Assembly (NCBI GenBank): GCA_963773765.1
Contig: CAVZCC010000004.1
Span: forward strand, 124,001-188,000
From: CAVZCC01 sp963773765
GTDB lineage: Bacteria > Actinomycetota > Acidimicrobiia > Acidimicrobiales > Microtrichaceae
DNA: 64,000 nucleotides
Direction: 5' to 3'
Position numbers and translations under genes: made by a program. The notes under the pieces are model-generated. The model was given only the letters and a program-made list of their open reading frames with translations. It searched no databases and was not told where the DNA came from. Below, in pieces: positions 37,740-46,952 of this stretch; within the stretch, counting starts at the first letter, position 1, and the number at the start of each line of letters is the position of its first letter.

Positions 37740-38491
37740 CCGACTCAGATCAGGATCATGTGCTGGTGGTGTACGCCCACCCCAACCCGGAGTCCTTCAC
37801 CCACGCCGTCCTCGATGAGATCGTGCGGGGTCTGGCCGACGCAGGCCACTCGTACGAGGTGCTCGACCTCTACGCCATCGGCTTCGACCCCGTCTTCTCG
37901 CTGCACGACGCCAGCCAGTTCATCCACCACACCCTGCCCGACGGCATGGTCGACCGGGACGCGCTCGAGCGCATGCTCATCGAAGGCGCAGGGAACCCGC
38001 TCAAGCGGTTCATGGCCCGGCGATGGGTGAAGGGCAAGAGCGCCGCCGAGATCATCGAGATGTTCGAGGCGAACCAGCCCGCGGACGTACGGGAACACCA
38101 GGCGAAGGTCGCACGGGCCCAAGGGCTGATCTTCGTCGCCCCCGTCTTCTGGATGAGCATTCCGGCCATCCTCAAGGGGTGGCTCGAACGTGTCTTCGCC
38201 TACGGCTTCGCCTACACCCTCACCGCCGAGGGTTGGGCGGGTCACCTCGAGGGACGCGTGCCCCTGCTGGATCAGCGCAAAGGTCTGATCGTCACCCCCA
38301 CATTCTTCACCGAGGCTGAGTACGACACCGGCTGGCGGGCCGCCATGGACACGATCCTCTGTGACTGGAACCTCAAGATGGCGGGTGTCAAGGAGACGAG
38401 CCACGTCTACTTCTACGCCGTGGTCGCCGCAGGTCCCGAGACACGCAAGGAGTATCTGGAGCGCGCCTACGCCCTCGGGCGGGAGTTCTGA
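37736..38491 (+). CDS. Flavodoxin-fold NAD(P)H:quinone oxidoreductase
   Basis: 251 residues, Flavodoxin_2 family. HVLVVYAHPNPESFTHAVLD is the flavin-phosphate-binding start; LIFVAPVFWMSIPAILKGWL and ERVFAYGFAYTL form the FMN/FAD isoalloxazine and dimer region. These enzymes reduce quinones or azo and nitro compounds by two electrons. It overlaps the C_GCAxxG gene by four bases, so the two are translationally coupled and likely form a redox pair. Length matches NQO-like members. Confidence 0.88.
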   Translation: MTDSDQDHVLVVYAHPNPESFTHAVLDEIVRGLADAGHSYEVLDLYAIGFDPVFSLHDASQFIHHTLPDGMVDRDALERMLIEGAGNPLKRFMARRWVKGKSAAEIIEMFEANQPADVREHQAKVARAQGLIFVAPVFWMSIPAILKGWLERVFAYGFAYTLTAEGWAGHLEGRVPLLDQRKGLIVTPTFFTEAEYDTGWRAAMDTILCDWNLKMAGVKETSHVYFYAVVAAGPETRKEYLERAYALGREF

Positions 38492-38559
38492 GCGGACGGT
38501 AGGTTTGCAGCAGACGGCAGCCGCAGGCGTGCGGCGGCCGAGAGAGGGAAGGGGACGCC

Positions 38560-38847
38560 ATGTCTGACTTGCCCACGACGGAGCCGTCAGGTTCGACTTC
38601 GCCCGAGTATCAGTCCGCCCGCAAGCGCGTGGAGCGGAAGCGCAAGTTCGTGGGTGACCTCGTCGCCTACGTCGTCATCAACGCCTTCCTGATCGTCATC
38701 TGGGCGATCGGCGGGTTCGGGTACTTCTGGCCCGGCTGGGTCCTGGCCGGATGGGGTGTGCTCTTGGTGTTGGACGCCTGGAACGTCTACTACCGGCGGC
38801 CCATCACGCAGGCCGACATCGACAAGGAACTGCGCGGCGGGCGCTGA
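38560..38847 (+). CDS. 2TM domain protein
   Basis: 95 residues. A basic N-terminal helix (YQSARKRVERKRKFVGDL) precedes two membrane helices (VAYVVINAFLIVIWAIGG and GWVLAGWGVLLVLDAWNVYY) with the conserved YFWPGW turn, characteristic of the 2TM domain seen in small proteins and next to LytTR/histidine kinase genes. A GAGGGAAGGGG ribosome site precedes ATG. Last gene of the redox set. Confidence 0.82.
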   Translation: MSDLPTTEPSGSTSPEYQSARKRVERKRKFVGDLVAYVVINAFLIVIWAIGGFGYFWPGWVLAGWGVLLVLDAWNVYYRRPITQADIDKELRGGR

Positions 38848-38900
38848 GGCGCATGGACAAGGTGCACCCAACCTGACGTGTCACCTGACCGTGCGGCAGT

Positions 38901-38935
38901 CCCCCTGCGCCGGCGGGGGTTCCGTGCCTTCCGGG
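38901..38935 (+). terminator. Hairpin similar to the tRNA-Val terminator
   Basis: CCCCC (38901-38905) and GGGGG (38915-38919) flank a GC-rich loop, followed by TTCCGTGCCTT. The 30 bases around it closely resemble the tRNA-Val terminator (CCCCTGC...GGGGTTC.GTGC.TT) with a few substitutions. It lies at the right edge of the accessory block. Confidence 0.5.
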
Positions 38936-38984
38936 TGGCCGGCCCGCCCTGTGGGCACCGGCACGACCTGACACGATGTCCGCC

Positions 38985-39554
38985 ATGGCCCAGACCGCGC
39001 TGCTCGTGATCGACGTCCAGGAGGAGTACTTCTCCGGTGCCCTGCCCATCGAGGCGCCGCCCCGGGAGGACAGCCTGGCCCGCATCATGGAGGCCATGTC
39101 GGCGGCCCGGGCCGCCGCGGTGCCGGTGGTGGTGGTGCGCCACACCGGACAGCCCGGCGAGGGGGCCTTCGAGGCCGGCACCCCCACCTGGGAGCTCCTC
39201 GACCAGGTCGGTGCCGCTCCCCGGGACCACCTGGTGGACAAGGAGCTCCCCGGGGCCTTCACCGGCACCGACCTGGGGTCGTTCCTGGACGAGCGGGGCA
39301 TCGGGCACGTCACCATCGCGGGCTACATGACCAACGTGTGCTGCGACACCACCGCCCGTCAGGCCCTCCACCGCGGGATGGGCGCCACCCTGCTGCAGGA
39401 CGCGGTGGGAGTGCCGGACATGGAGGACGCCGACGGCGACATCATCCCGGCCGCCGACCTGCAGCGCGCCTCGCTGGCCCCGCTGCAGCTCATCGGCGTG
39501 GAGCTGTCGACCGTGGACGAGTGGGCCGGGTCGCTGGCGCGGCCGGAGCGGTGA
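38985..39554 (+). CDS. Isochorismatase-like cysteine hydrolase
   Basis: 189 residues. The catalytic triad is visible: Asp in ALLVIDVQ, Lys in VDKELPGAF and Cys in YMTNVCCDTTARQAL. The family includes nicotinamidases, isochorismatases and N-carbamoyl hydrolases; this member's substrate is not fixed by sequence. I choose ATG 38985 over 38976 because CACGAT (38972-38977) lies seven bases before it and MAQTALLVIDVQ matches family N-termini. The stop overlaps the MFS start. Confidence 0.88.
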   Translation: MAQTALLVIDVQEEYFSGALPIEAPPREDSLARIMEAMSAARAAAVPVVVVRHTGQPGEGAFEAGTPTWELLDQVGAAPRDHLVDKELPGAFTGTDLGSFLDERGIGHVTIAGYMTNVCCDTTARQALHRGMGATLLQDAVGVPDMEDADGDIIPAADLQRASLAPLQLIGVELSTVDEWAGSLARPER

Positions 39555-40720
39555 GCGACCGGCCCGACGCGGACGCCCGTCCTGCCAGCCTGATCACCCT
39601 GCCGTTCGCGCTGGTCACCGCCTCCACCTTCGCCTACTTCCTGGCGCTGGGGGCACTGCTGCCCACCCTGCCGAGGTACGTGGAGGACGAACTGGGCGGC
39701 GGGAGCGTGGCCGTGGGTGTGGTGGTCGGCTCCTTCGCCCTGTCCGCGGCGGTCCTGCGGCCCTTCGCCGGCCGCCTGGGGGACCTCCGGGGCCGGCGCA
39801 TCCTGGTCATCGGCGGCTCTGCCCTGGTGGGCGTGTCGGTGCTGGCCTACTCGTTCGTGGACGCCATCCCCGCCCTGGTGGCGCTGCGGCTGGTCACCGG
39901 CATCGGCGAGGCCGCCATGTGGGTGGGGGTGGCAACGGCCATCCAGGACATGGCGCCCGACGACCGCCGGGGCGAGGCGGCGTCGTACTTCTCCGTGGCC
40001 CTCTACGCCGGGCTGGCCTTCGGGCCGGCGCTCGGGGAGTGGTTGCTGGACCGCAGCGGCTTCGACGCGGTGTGGGTGGTGTCCGGGCTGGTCGCCCTGG
40101 TCGCGAGCCTCCTGGGCCTGTCGACGCCCAGGATGGCGCCGCCGGAGCCCCAACCGTTCCGGTTGCTGCACCCGACGGCCATCGTGCCCGGGGTGGTACT
40201 GCTCCTCGGGCTGCTGCCGTTCGTGGGGTTCTCCGCCTTCCTGTCCGTCTACGGGCCCGAGGTGTCGATCGACAACGTGGCGCCGTTGTTCCTGCTGTAC
40301 GGCGGCCTGGTCCTGGTCATCCGCATCGTGTTCGCCCGGCTGCCGGACCAGTTGGGGTGGCGCCGTGCCTCCACCGTGGCACTGGTCATCCTGGGCGGCG
40401 CGGGTGTCACCCTGGGGGCGTGGGGCGCGGCGGCCGGGGTGTGGGTCTCCACCGTGGCGCTGGCGCTGGGCATGTCCCTGCTGTTCCCGGCGCTGTTCTC
40501 CGCCACGGTGGCGTCGGTGCCGGTGACCGAGCGGAGCCAGGCGGTGGGCACGTTCTCGTTGTCGTTCGACCTGGCGTCGGGCATCGGCCCGCCCGTGCTG
40601 GGTGTGGTCGTCAGCGTCGCGTCGTACCGGGCCGGCTTCGCCGTGGCCGGTGTGTGCGCCCTCGGCGCCCTGGCCGTCCTGCCCCGACTCCGCGTTCGGG
40701 ACGGGGCCCAGCCGGTCTGA
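39551..40720 (+). CDS. MFS transporter
   Basis: 389 residues, twelve hydrophobic segments. The MFS signature between helices 2 and 3 is GRLGDLRGRRILVIGG. The second half repeats the pattern weakly (FARLPDQLGWRRAS). LALGMSLLFPALFSATVASV resembles sugar or drug efflux exporters. GTG 39551 overlaps the hydrolase stop (GTGA), implying coupled expression and possibly transport of that enzyme's substrate or product. Confidence 0.88.
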   Translation: MSDRPDADARPASLITLPFALVTASTFAYFLALGALLPTLPRYVEDELGGGSVAVGVVVGSFALSAAVLRPFAGRLGDLRGRRILVIGGSALVGVSVLAYSFVDAIPALVALRLVTGIGEAAMWVGVATAIQDMAPDDRRGEAASYFSVALYAGLAFGPALGEWLLDRSGFDAVWVVSGLVALVASLLGLSTPRMAPPEPQPFRLLHPTAIVPGVVLLLGLLPFVGFSAFLSVYGPEVSIDNVAPLFLLYGGLVLVIRIVFARLPDQLGWRRASTVALVILGGAGVTLGAWGAAAGVWVSTVALALGMSLLFPALFSATVASVPVTERSQAVGTFSLSFDLASGIGPPVLGVVVSVASYRAGFAVAGVCALGALAVLPRLRVRDGAQPV

Positions 40721-40906
40721 GCCGTCGCCGGCTGGGGCGGTCCGGCGTCGGTGGGCAGCCCCACTGGCTCCGACCCGGCACTGCCTCGTGGAAACAATGT
40801 TCAATTCTCGGCCACGCTCCGCGCGAATAGGAACAGCGTTTCACAATGGAATTCTGGGCTCCCGGAAAGACAGGGATCACTGTGGGTGAACAGGGGTAAG
40901 TAACCC

Positions 40907-40936
40907 TTGTTCTGCGGTACAGCGTTCCGCTACGGT
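40907..40936 (+). promoter_or_regulatory. Sigma-70-like promoter for the secreted protein at 41002
   Basis: TTGTTC (40907-40912) and TACGGT (40931-40936) are separated by 18 bases. Start about 60 bases before the ATG. The surrounding 150 bases are AT-richer than neighbouring DNA, consistent with strong expression. Confidence 0.6.
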
Positions 40937-41001
40937 CCGGCGCACGCCAATACGGCGGGCACCGCTCCGTGGGGGAGTGGGATGAGACCCGAGGGGGACC
41001 A

Positions 41002-41574
41002 ATGCGCAGTGTCGGTACGAAGAAGCGGTTCGCGATCGCTGGACTGGGATTGAGCGCCGTTGCGTTCCTGGGTGCCTGTGCCCCGGATGCCCCGGCGCCC
41101 ACCACCACGCCGCCGGCCGGTGTGACCACCACGACCAACGTGACCTACGCCTGTGCCGGTGCCGGCATCATCGGCCCCGGTGGCGCCAGCCCGGTCGGCA
41201 CCATCGCCAACCAGACCACCTCGGTGGCCATCACCCTGCCGGCCTCGGCCACGGTGGGCACCCCCTTCAACGTCAGCGTCAACGTCGGCAATCTCAACCT
41301 GGCGGCCGCCCCGTCCTTCCTGGACCTGAACGGCGCCAGCATCACCGCCACCGTTGCGATCGCGGGGGCCAACGCCCCCGGCTCCGTGGCGGCCAACAAC
41401 TTCGTCGGCAACGGTGCGTCCATCAACCTGAACCCCGTCGGCACCACGGCCACGGCCGCCAGCGCCGGGGCCAAGACCGTCACGGTCGGCGCCATCAACA
41501 TCCTGTCCGGCTCCACCGGCTTCGTCTGCACCCCCGTGGGTGCGGGCGCCTCGGCGTCGGTCACCGCTTCCTGA
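41002..41574 (+). CDS. Secreted Ala/Thr-rich lipoprotein, all-beta
   Basis: 190 residues. The signal peptide ends AFLGAC, a lipobox, followed by a Pro/Thr linker. The mature protein is built of alternating small and hydrophobic residues (TSVAITLPASATVGTPFNVS, TATVAIAGANAPGSVAANNF), like an immunoglobulin or dehydratase-like extracellular beta sandwich. Two cysteines (TYACAG and GFVCTP) may form a disulfide. GAGGGGGACC before ATG 41002 is a strong ribosome site. With the good promoter upstream, an abundant surface protein is plausible. Family unknown. Confidence 0.75.
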   Translation: MRSVGTKKRFAIAGLGLSAVAFLGACAPDAPAPTTTPPAGVTTTTNVTYACAGAGIIGPGGASPVGTIANQTTSVAITLPASATVGTPFNVSVNVGNLNLAAAPSFLDLNGASITATVAIAGANAPGSVAANNFVGNGASINLNPVGTTATAASAGAKTVTVGAINILSGSTGFVCTPVGAGASASVTAS

Positions 41575-41618
41575 GCGGACCAGCCATGAGGTGACGAGTG
41601 CACCTCGCAGCAGGACGG

Positions 41619-41652
41619 AACGGGGGTGTCCCAACGACGGGGCACCCCCGTT
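41619..41652 (+). terminator. Hairpin after the secreted protein gene
   Basis: AACGGGGGTG (41619-41628) and CACCCCCGTT (41643-41652) form a perfect ten-base stem with a 14-base loop. No T run, only TTG after it. Confidence 0.6.
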
Positions 41653-41742
41653 GCGCGTCCGGGTGGCGTGGCCACGCCCCACCCCGGTTGTTCACCCAGT
41701 GTTCGGTTGCCGTCGGGCCCGGGCACGGGTTCACTGCGGCCG

Positions 41743-42336
41743 ATGCACACACGGACCGTCCTCCGGGGTCGACGACTGGCCGCCGCCGCGCTCGGCGCGG
41801 TCATGGTCGCCACCATCGCCGCCGCATGCTCCAACGACCCGGATCCGGCCGCCGACCGGGCCGAGGCCACCTCCACCACGACCCCCGCGGCGTCGACCAC
41901 CGCTCCGCCGCAGACGGCGGCGCCGTCTGCGGGCACCGGCGGGGTCACGATCAGGCCCGATCCCGTGGTCATCGCCCGGTCCGGAGGCACCGCCGCGGCG
42001 ACCGTGGCCTGGACCGGCCAGGAGCCCCGGACCCTGGTGTTCGTGCGCATCTGCCGCACCTCCGTCTCCGACCCGGAGTTCGACGAGGCGCTGGACTGCT
42101 CCCTGCTCAGCGAGGTGACCCCCAACGGGACGCCGGACGGGTCCGGGTCCGTGCAGATGGATGTCTTCCGCGGCCCCGCCCCGGAGGGCGACACCGGCTG
42201 GGGGTGCTTCGCCCCGGAGGACGAGGCGCCGCCGGGTGTGCAGAAGAACACCACCTGCTACGTGCGCGTCACCAACGACGTGGTGAGCAACGCCGAGGAC
42301 GCCCGGGACACCCCGTTCACCATCTCCGGCGGCTGA
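41743..42336 (+). CDS. Lipoprotein with beta-sandwich domain
   Basis: 197 residues. The lipobox TIAAACS is followed by a Thr/Ala/Pro linker (TSTTTPAASTTAPPQTAAPS). The domain (GVTIRPDPVVIARSGGTAAA, LVFVRICRTSVSDP, CFAPEDEAPP) has four cysteines in spacing suggestive of neocarzinostatin-like or bacterial Ig-type folds seen in actinobacterial secreted proteins. No enzymatic motif. Same strand as the secreted protein at 41002 but separated by a hairpin. Confidence 0.72.
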   Translation: MHTRTVLRGRRLAAAALGAVMVATIAAACSNDPDPAADRAEATSTTTPAASTTAPPQTAAPSAGTGGVTIRPDPVVIARSGGTAAATVAWTGQEPRTLVFVRICRTSVSDPEFDEALDCSLLSEVTPNGTPDGSGSVQMDVFRGPAPEGDTGWGCFAPEDEAPPGVQKNTTCYVRVTNDVVSNAEDARDTPFTISGG

Positions 42337-42379
42337 GCCCACCGGCGCCGGACGCCACCGGTTGCCGGCGGGGCCGGCG

Positions 42380-44815
42380 TCAGTCGGCGGGGGTGTTGCG
42401 GTAGTCCTGGTGGTCCCGGCACGGCTGGCCCCGGAGGCCAGGGCACGGCGGGAGCTGGGCCGGGTAGTCGGTGAGGACCCCGGAGGTCACCGGGAGCACC
42501 AGGCGGGAGGGATACTCATCCGTGTGGCCGATGTCCACGGTGGCGTCCGCCGGGGTGTCCTTCAGGATCCAGCTCCACCGGGGCTTGTCGCCGCCCGGGG
42601 TGTGGACCGAGATGCGCAGCCGTGATCCGGCCCGCACGATGTGGGCGAAGGGCAGGATCTCCACCCGGGCCTCGGTGAACTCGTCCTCGGGCAGCGGTGA
42701 GGAGTCGGCCTGGGTCCCGGTGTGCAACGGCAGCAGGTCCGTGGAGCCCTCCGCCTCCTTCCGCATGGACGCCCGCAGGAAGCCGGACTGGATGTAGGTC
42801 TCCTTGTCGTCGGGCCGGACCTCCGAGAGGGTCACCCCCAGGTCCGCGTCGCCGGCGTCGGTGCGGATCCACAGGTCGGCGCTGGCGCTGCCGGCCAGGA
42901 CCAGGTCCTGGGTCAGCGGCTCGCTCACCCACACCGCGGCGGACCCGTCGGGCTCCTGCTTCCAGTCGTAGCCGGGGTCGGCGTGGAACAGGTCACGACC
43001 TCCGCCGTCGGTGAACGTGGTGAGGTCGGCCAGCGCCGGGTCGACGGCGAAGCGGGTCGCGGTGCCTCCGCCGTCCGGTGCTCCCGCCGGCGGTTCGGTG
43101 AGCATGGTGCCGTCGGCCTGCAGGTAGTAGGGGAGTGCCGTGGTCCCGGCCGGCGGCCACTGGCTGACGCGGACCTCCGCGGTCGGGACCGGCGCACCGG
43201 GCTGGTCGGGGTCGCCGGCGCCGCTCTCGAACACCAGCCGGATCGGGTCCTCGGCCTCGTACGCGGCCCGGGCCGCCTCCACCGACGGTTGGTCCAGGAA
43301 GCGGGACGGCGGCAGCGTGAGGTCGGCGTCGAAGATCTCCTTCATGATGAGCGGCGCGAACGCGGCGACCACGGGCGGGATGGGCTCCAGCTGGTCACCG
43401 ACGTACAGGTCCAGGAAGGTCTTCCACTCCACCAGGTTGAACGGGGCGAACCCGTCGGCGTGGGCACCGTTCCAGGCGCTGAACCGGGCGACGGGGGCGT
43501 TGGTGAACTTGTCGAACAGCAGCGGGAAGCGCCCGCCGGTCTGCTCGTCCTGGAACGCGCCGGTCAGGAACACGGGGACCTCGATGTCCTGTGCGAACAG
43601 CGAGGGGTTGACCGGATCGGCGGCCTCGGCGTCGTAGAACGGGTACTGCAGCGCCTTCTCCGCCGCGTCCACGTTCTGGCCCCGCATGGTCTGGTTCTCC
43701 TTGCAGGTGGTGTCGCCCCCGTCCACCCGGGCCTGCTCCCAGCCCTGGCCGTAGGGCTCCGCCTTGTTGCCGACCTCGGTGGCCCAGGACAGTGCGAAGC
43801 CCTTGTTGAAGATCCCGCCGGGGGCCAGCACGCCCCGGGCGGTGTCGTCGAAGACGGACAGCGGCGTGATGGCGGACAGCGACGGTGGTCGGGAGGAGGC
43901 CACGAACAGCTGTGACAGGCCGGGGTAGGACAGGCCGACCATGCCGACCTTGTTGCCCTTGACCCACGGCTGGGCCGCAGCGGTCTCGATCACGTCGTAG
44001 CCGTCCAGCACCTGCAGCGGCTCGAAGAAGTCGTAGGCGCCGCCGGAGCAGCCGGTGCCGCGCATGTTGACCGCGACGACGGCGTAGCCCATGGCGTGGG
44101 CCAGGAGGGAGCCGGGCTGCGCGGGGGCGTCGCAGGCGAAGGGGACCAGGGCGCACAGGGCGGACGGGTCGTCGCCGACCAGGTCCTTCAGCTGGTCGGC
44201 GTTGTCCTCCAGCAGGTTCGAGCCGGGCTCGGAGGGGTTGTAGCCGGAGTACTCCACCACGGTGGGGTAGGGGCCGTCCTCGACCGGGCCGGGCAGGTAC
44301 ACCGACGCCGACAGCGTGGTCCCGTCGCGGGTGGTGATGTACTGGAAGCCGGGCTCCAGCTCCTGGTCGGCGTAGAAGTCCTGGCCCGGAGTGGAGTCCT
44401 CCACCGACTCCACCACGACGGGTCCGGACGCCGTCGGCTCGTTGCCCAGCGTGCCCACCCGGTAGCCGTCCCCGGGCTCGACCAGGCGGAAGATGAGCGA
44501 GCCCTGGTCGTCGGCCTGGCCCCACGTGACCGCGGTGCCGTCGGGCCGGTAGAGGACCAGGACGTCACCGGCGGCGGCATCGGTGACGTGGACCTGCTCC
44601 ACGCTGCCCCGGGTGGTGAACGCGGCCGCGCCGGCCCCGTCCCGGAGCGCGGGCAGCTCGGCTGCCGCCACGGGAGTGGCGGGGTCGCCGCCCACGCCGA
44701 GTTCGGCGTCCTGGGTGCACGCGGCCCCCACGAGTGCCAGCGCCGTCACCGTCGCGGCCAGTGCCGCCGACCTCCGCCGCCGCCACCGGCGGCGTCCCGT
44801 CCCCTGGTCCTGCAT
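42380..44815 (-). CDS. CocE/NonD family secreted serine hydrolase (Xaa-Pro dipeptidase-like)
   Basis: 811 residues, lipoprotein leader with VGAACT. The alpha/beta-hydrolase part has FQYITTRDGTTLSASVYLPG, AVNMRGTGCSGGAYDFFEP and the nucleophile elbow GMVGLSYPGLSQ. The acid and His are probably in DAEAADPVNPSLFAQDIEV... and NGAHADGF. The C-terminal jelly-roll domain (ADLWIRTDAGDADLGVTLSE, GSRLRISVHTPGGDKPRWSW) is the X-Pro dipeptidyl-peptidase C domain. Members cleave esters, acylated drugs or Pro-peptides. Large for the family because of an N-terminal extension of about 140 residues. Confidence 0.88.
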   Translation of the reverse strand: MQDQGTGRRRWRRRRSAALAATVTALALVGAACTQDAELGVGGDPATPVAAAELPALRDGAGAAAFTTRGSVEQVHVTDAAAGDVLVLYRPDGTAVTWGQADDQGSLIFRLVEPGDGYRVGTLGNEPTASGPVVVESVEDSTPGQDFYADQELEPGFQYITTRDGTTLSASVYLPGPVEDGPYPTVVEYSGYNPSEPGSNLLEDNADQLKDLVGDDPSALCALVPFACDAPAQPGSLLAHAMGYAVVAVNMRGTGCSGGAYDFFEPLQVLDGYDVIETAAAQPWVKGNKVGMVGLSYPGLSQLFVASSRPPSLSAITPLSVFDDTARGVLAPGGIFNKGFALSWATEVGNKAEPYGQGWEQARVDGGDTTCKENQTMRGQNVDAAEKALQYPFYDAEAADPVNPSLFAQDIEVPVFLTGAFQDEQTGGRFPLLFDKFTNAPVARFSAWNGAHADGFAPFNLVEWKTFLDLYVGDQLEPIPPVVAAFAPLIMKEIFDADLTLPPSRFLDQPSVEAARAAYEAEDPIRLVFESGAGDPDQPGAPVPTAEVRVSQWPPAGTTALPYYLQADGTMLTEPPAGAPDGGGTATRFAVDPALADLTTFTDGGGRDLFHADPGYDWKQEPDGSAAVWVSEPLTQDLVLAGSASADLWIRTDAGDADLGVTLSEVRPDDKETYIQSGFLRASMRKEAEGSTDLLPLHTGTQADSSPLPEDEFTEARVEILPFAHIVRAGSRLRISVHTPGGDKPRWSWILKDTPADATVDIGHTDEYPSRLVLPVTSGVLTDYPAQLPPCPGLRGQPCRDHQDYRNTPAD

Positions 44816-44917
44816 CGTCCCCCCTGTGGCACGCGTCGCGTGCCGGTCAATGAATTCGGTTCAAGGTAGTCCGTGCCCCAGCGGACGTCCTGCCGCGGCG
44901 TTGCGCGAACATGGCAC

Positions 44918-45841
44918 ATGTCAGCTGTTCCCGGCCTCGATCCGGACACCCCCGGCTTCACCTACGACGAGTTCGCCTACTTCGGCGAGAACTGCAGCGA
45001 GTACGGCCTGCCCTGGGACGGTGCGGCCGAGGTGGAGCGTGTGGCGCACCCGCTCGGCGACGGCCGGGAGGTGGCGGCGCTGCGGTGGGGTGAGGGCGAT
45101 CCGGAGGCGGTGTTCCTCCACGGGGGCGCACAGAACGCCCACACCTGGGACACCGTTGCGCTCGCACTGCGTCCCCGCCCGGTGCTGGCGGTGGACCTCC
45201 CTGGTCATGGACGGTCCTCCTGGCGGGAGGACCGCCGCTACGACCCTCGGGCCAATGCGGAGGACGTGGCCGCCGCGGTGGCCGCCCTGGCCCCGGACGC
45301 GCATGTGGTGGTGGGCATGTCGCTCGGGGGGCTGACCGCAGCCGCGCTGGCGGCCGCACACCCGGAGCTGGTCCCGCGGCTCGTCCTGGTGGACATCACC
45401 CCGGGGGTCACGCGGGACAAGGCCAAGGACATCCACGACTTCATCGAGGGACCGCAGTCGTTCCCGAGCTTCACCGAGATCTTCGACCGCACCGTGGAGT
45501 TCAACCCGACCCGGACGCCCGAATCGCTCCGTCGCGGGATCCTGCACAACGCCCACCGGGAGCCCGACGGCAGCTGGCAGTGGAACTACGACCGCCGCCC
45601 GTTGGGCACCGTGGAGGGCATGGGACCGGAGGCCCTGTGGGAGGACATCGCCTCCATCGACGCCCCCCTGCTGCTGGTCCGTGGCGGGCTCAGCCCCGTG
45701 GTGGACGACGCGGACGTGGCCGAGCTGCAGCGGCTCCGCCCCCACGCCCGGGTCGTCATGGTCGACGGTGCCGGCCACAGCGTGCAGGGAGACGAGCCGC
45801 TCGTCCTGGCCGACCTGGTCCGCGCCGAGCTGGACGGCTGA
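44918..45841 (+). CDS. Alpha/beta hydrolase
   Basis: 307 residues. Oxyanion-hole HGG (AVFLHGGAQNAHTWD), DLPGHGRSSW, nucleophile GMSLGGLTA, acid probably in GGLSPVVDDADV and the catalytic His in GAGHSVQGDEP. The family includes esterases, haloperoxidase-like and lactone hydrolases; substrate unknown. ATG 44918 chosen as it gives the conserved start. The next gene begins 14 bases after the stop. Confidence 0.85.
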   Translation: MSAVPGLDPDTPGFTYDEFAYFGENCSEYGLPWDGAAEVERVAHPLGDGREVAALRWGEGDPEAVFLHGGAQNAHTWDTVALALRPRPVLAVDLPGHGRSSWREDRRYDPRANAEDVAAAVAALAPDAHVVVGMSLGGLTAAALAAAHPELVPRLVLVDITPGVTRDKAKDIHDFIEGPQSFPSFTEIFDRTVEFNPTRTPESLRRGILHNAHREPDGSWQWNYDRRPLGTVEGMGPEALWEDIASIDAPLLLVRGGLSPVVDDADVAELQRLRPHARVVMVDGAGHSVQGDEPLVLADLVRAELDG

Positions 45842-45854
45842 GCGGGGACCATCG

Positions 45855-46880
45855 ATGCGACAACTGCTGCTCGTCCGCCACGGAGGACCCGACTCGTTCG
45901 AGTTCCGCGAGCGTCCGGACGTGACGCCGGGCCCGGGGGAGGTCCGGGTGTCGGTCCGGGCCGCCGGGGTGAACTTCGCCGACATCTCCGCCCGCATGGG
46001 CACCTACCAGGACGCACCGCCGCTGCCGAGCTGCCTCGGCTACGAGGTCGCGGGTGTGGTGGACGCCCTCGGCCCCGGGGTGGAGGACCTTGCCGTCGGG
46101 GAGGAGGTCTTCGGTCCGGTCATGTTCGGGGGGTACGCCGACGCCGTGGTGGTGCCCGCGTTCCAGCTCCGGCCCGTCCCACCCGGCGTCACCATGACGG
46201 AGGCCGCAGGGGTGCCGGTGGCCTACCTCACCGCCTACGTGATGCTGAACCGCCTGGGGTCGGTGCTGCCGGGTGAGACCGTGTTGGTCCACGGGGTCGG
46301 CGGGGGAGTGGGCCTGGCCGCGCTGCAGCTGGCCAAGGAGCTGGGCGCGGTGGTGATCGGCACTGCCAGTGCCTCCAAGCACGCCCGCCTGTCCGAGATG
46401 GGCGTCGACCACCTCATCGACTCCCGCACCCAGGACTTCGCCGAGGTGGCGCGGGGCCTGACGGGCGGGCGGGGTGTGGACGTGATCCTGGATCCCATCG
46501 GGGGCACGACCACCCGGAGGAACTACAAGCTCCTGGCCCCGCTCGGCCGGCTCTTCCTCTACGGCGCGTCCTCCACCAGCCCCCGGGGGTCACGCAGGCG
46601 TGACCTGTTCGGCATCGCCAGGGCGGTGGGCGCCACGCCGGTGTTCCACCCCTTCCAGCTCATGAACGCCAACAAGGGGGTGTTCGGGGTCAACATGAAC
46701 CACCTGGCCCAGGACGTGACCGCCATGACCGTGGCCCTCGACCAGGTGGTCGACCGGCTCGGACGCGGCGTCATCAGCCCGGTCATCGACTCCACCTATC
46801 CGCTGGGCCAGGCAGGCCAGGCCCAGGACCAGCTGTCGCAGGCCCGCAACTTCGGCAAGGTCGTGCTCACCGTCGAGTGA
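45855..46880 (+). CDS. VAT1-like zinc-independent quinone oxidoreductase
   Basis: 341 residues, MDR superfamily. RAAGVNFADISARMGTY and CLGYEVAGVV in the N-terminal half; VLVHGVGGGVGLAALQLAKE for NADPH binding; VDVILDPIGGTTTRRNYKLL and FGVNMNHLAQD in the substrate region match synaptic-vesicle VAT1/quinone reductase members. No zinc ligands. One of three MDR enzymes in this window. Likely co-transcribed with the alpha/beta hydrolase. Confidence 0.88.
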   Translation: MRQLLLVRHGGPDSFEFRERPDVTPGPGEVRVSVRAAGVNFADISARMGTYQDAPPLPSCLGYEVAGVVDALGPGVEDLAVGEEVFGPVMFGGYADAVVVPAFQLRPVPPGVTMTEAAGVPVAYLTAYVMLNRLGSVLPGETVLVHGVGGGVGLAALQLAKELGAVVIGTASASKHARLSEMGVDHLIDSRTQDFAEVARGLTGGRGVDVILDPIGGTTTRRNYKLLAPLGRLFLYGASSTSPRGSRRRDLFGIARAVGATPVFHPFQLMNANKGVFGVNMNHLAQDVTAMTVALDQVVDRLGRGVISPVIDSTYPLGQAGQAQDQLSQARNFGKVVLTVE

Positions 46881-46952
46881 CCCGGCCTCCCGCCGAGGCG
46901 GCGACCCTGTCGTGGATCGACCCCTGACGGGTCGGATTCCTACAGGTTCGGA

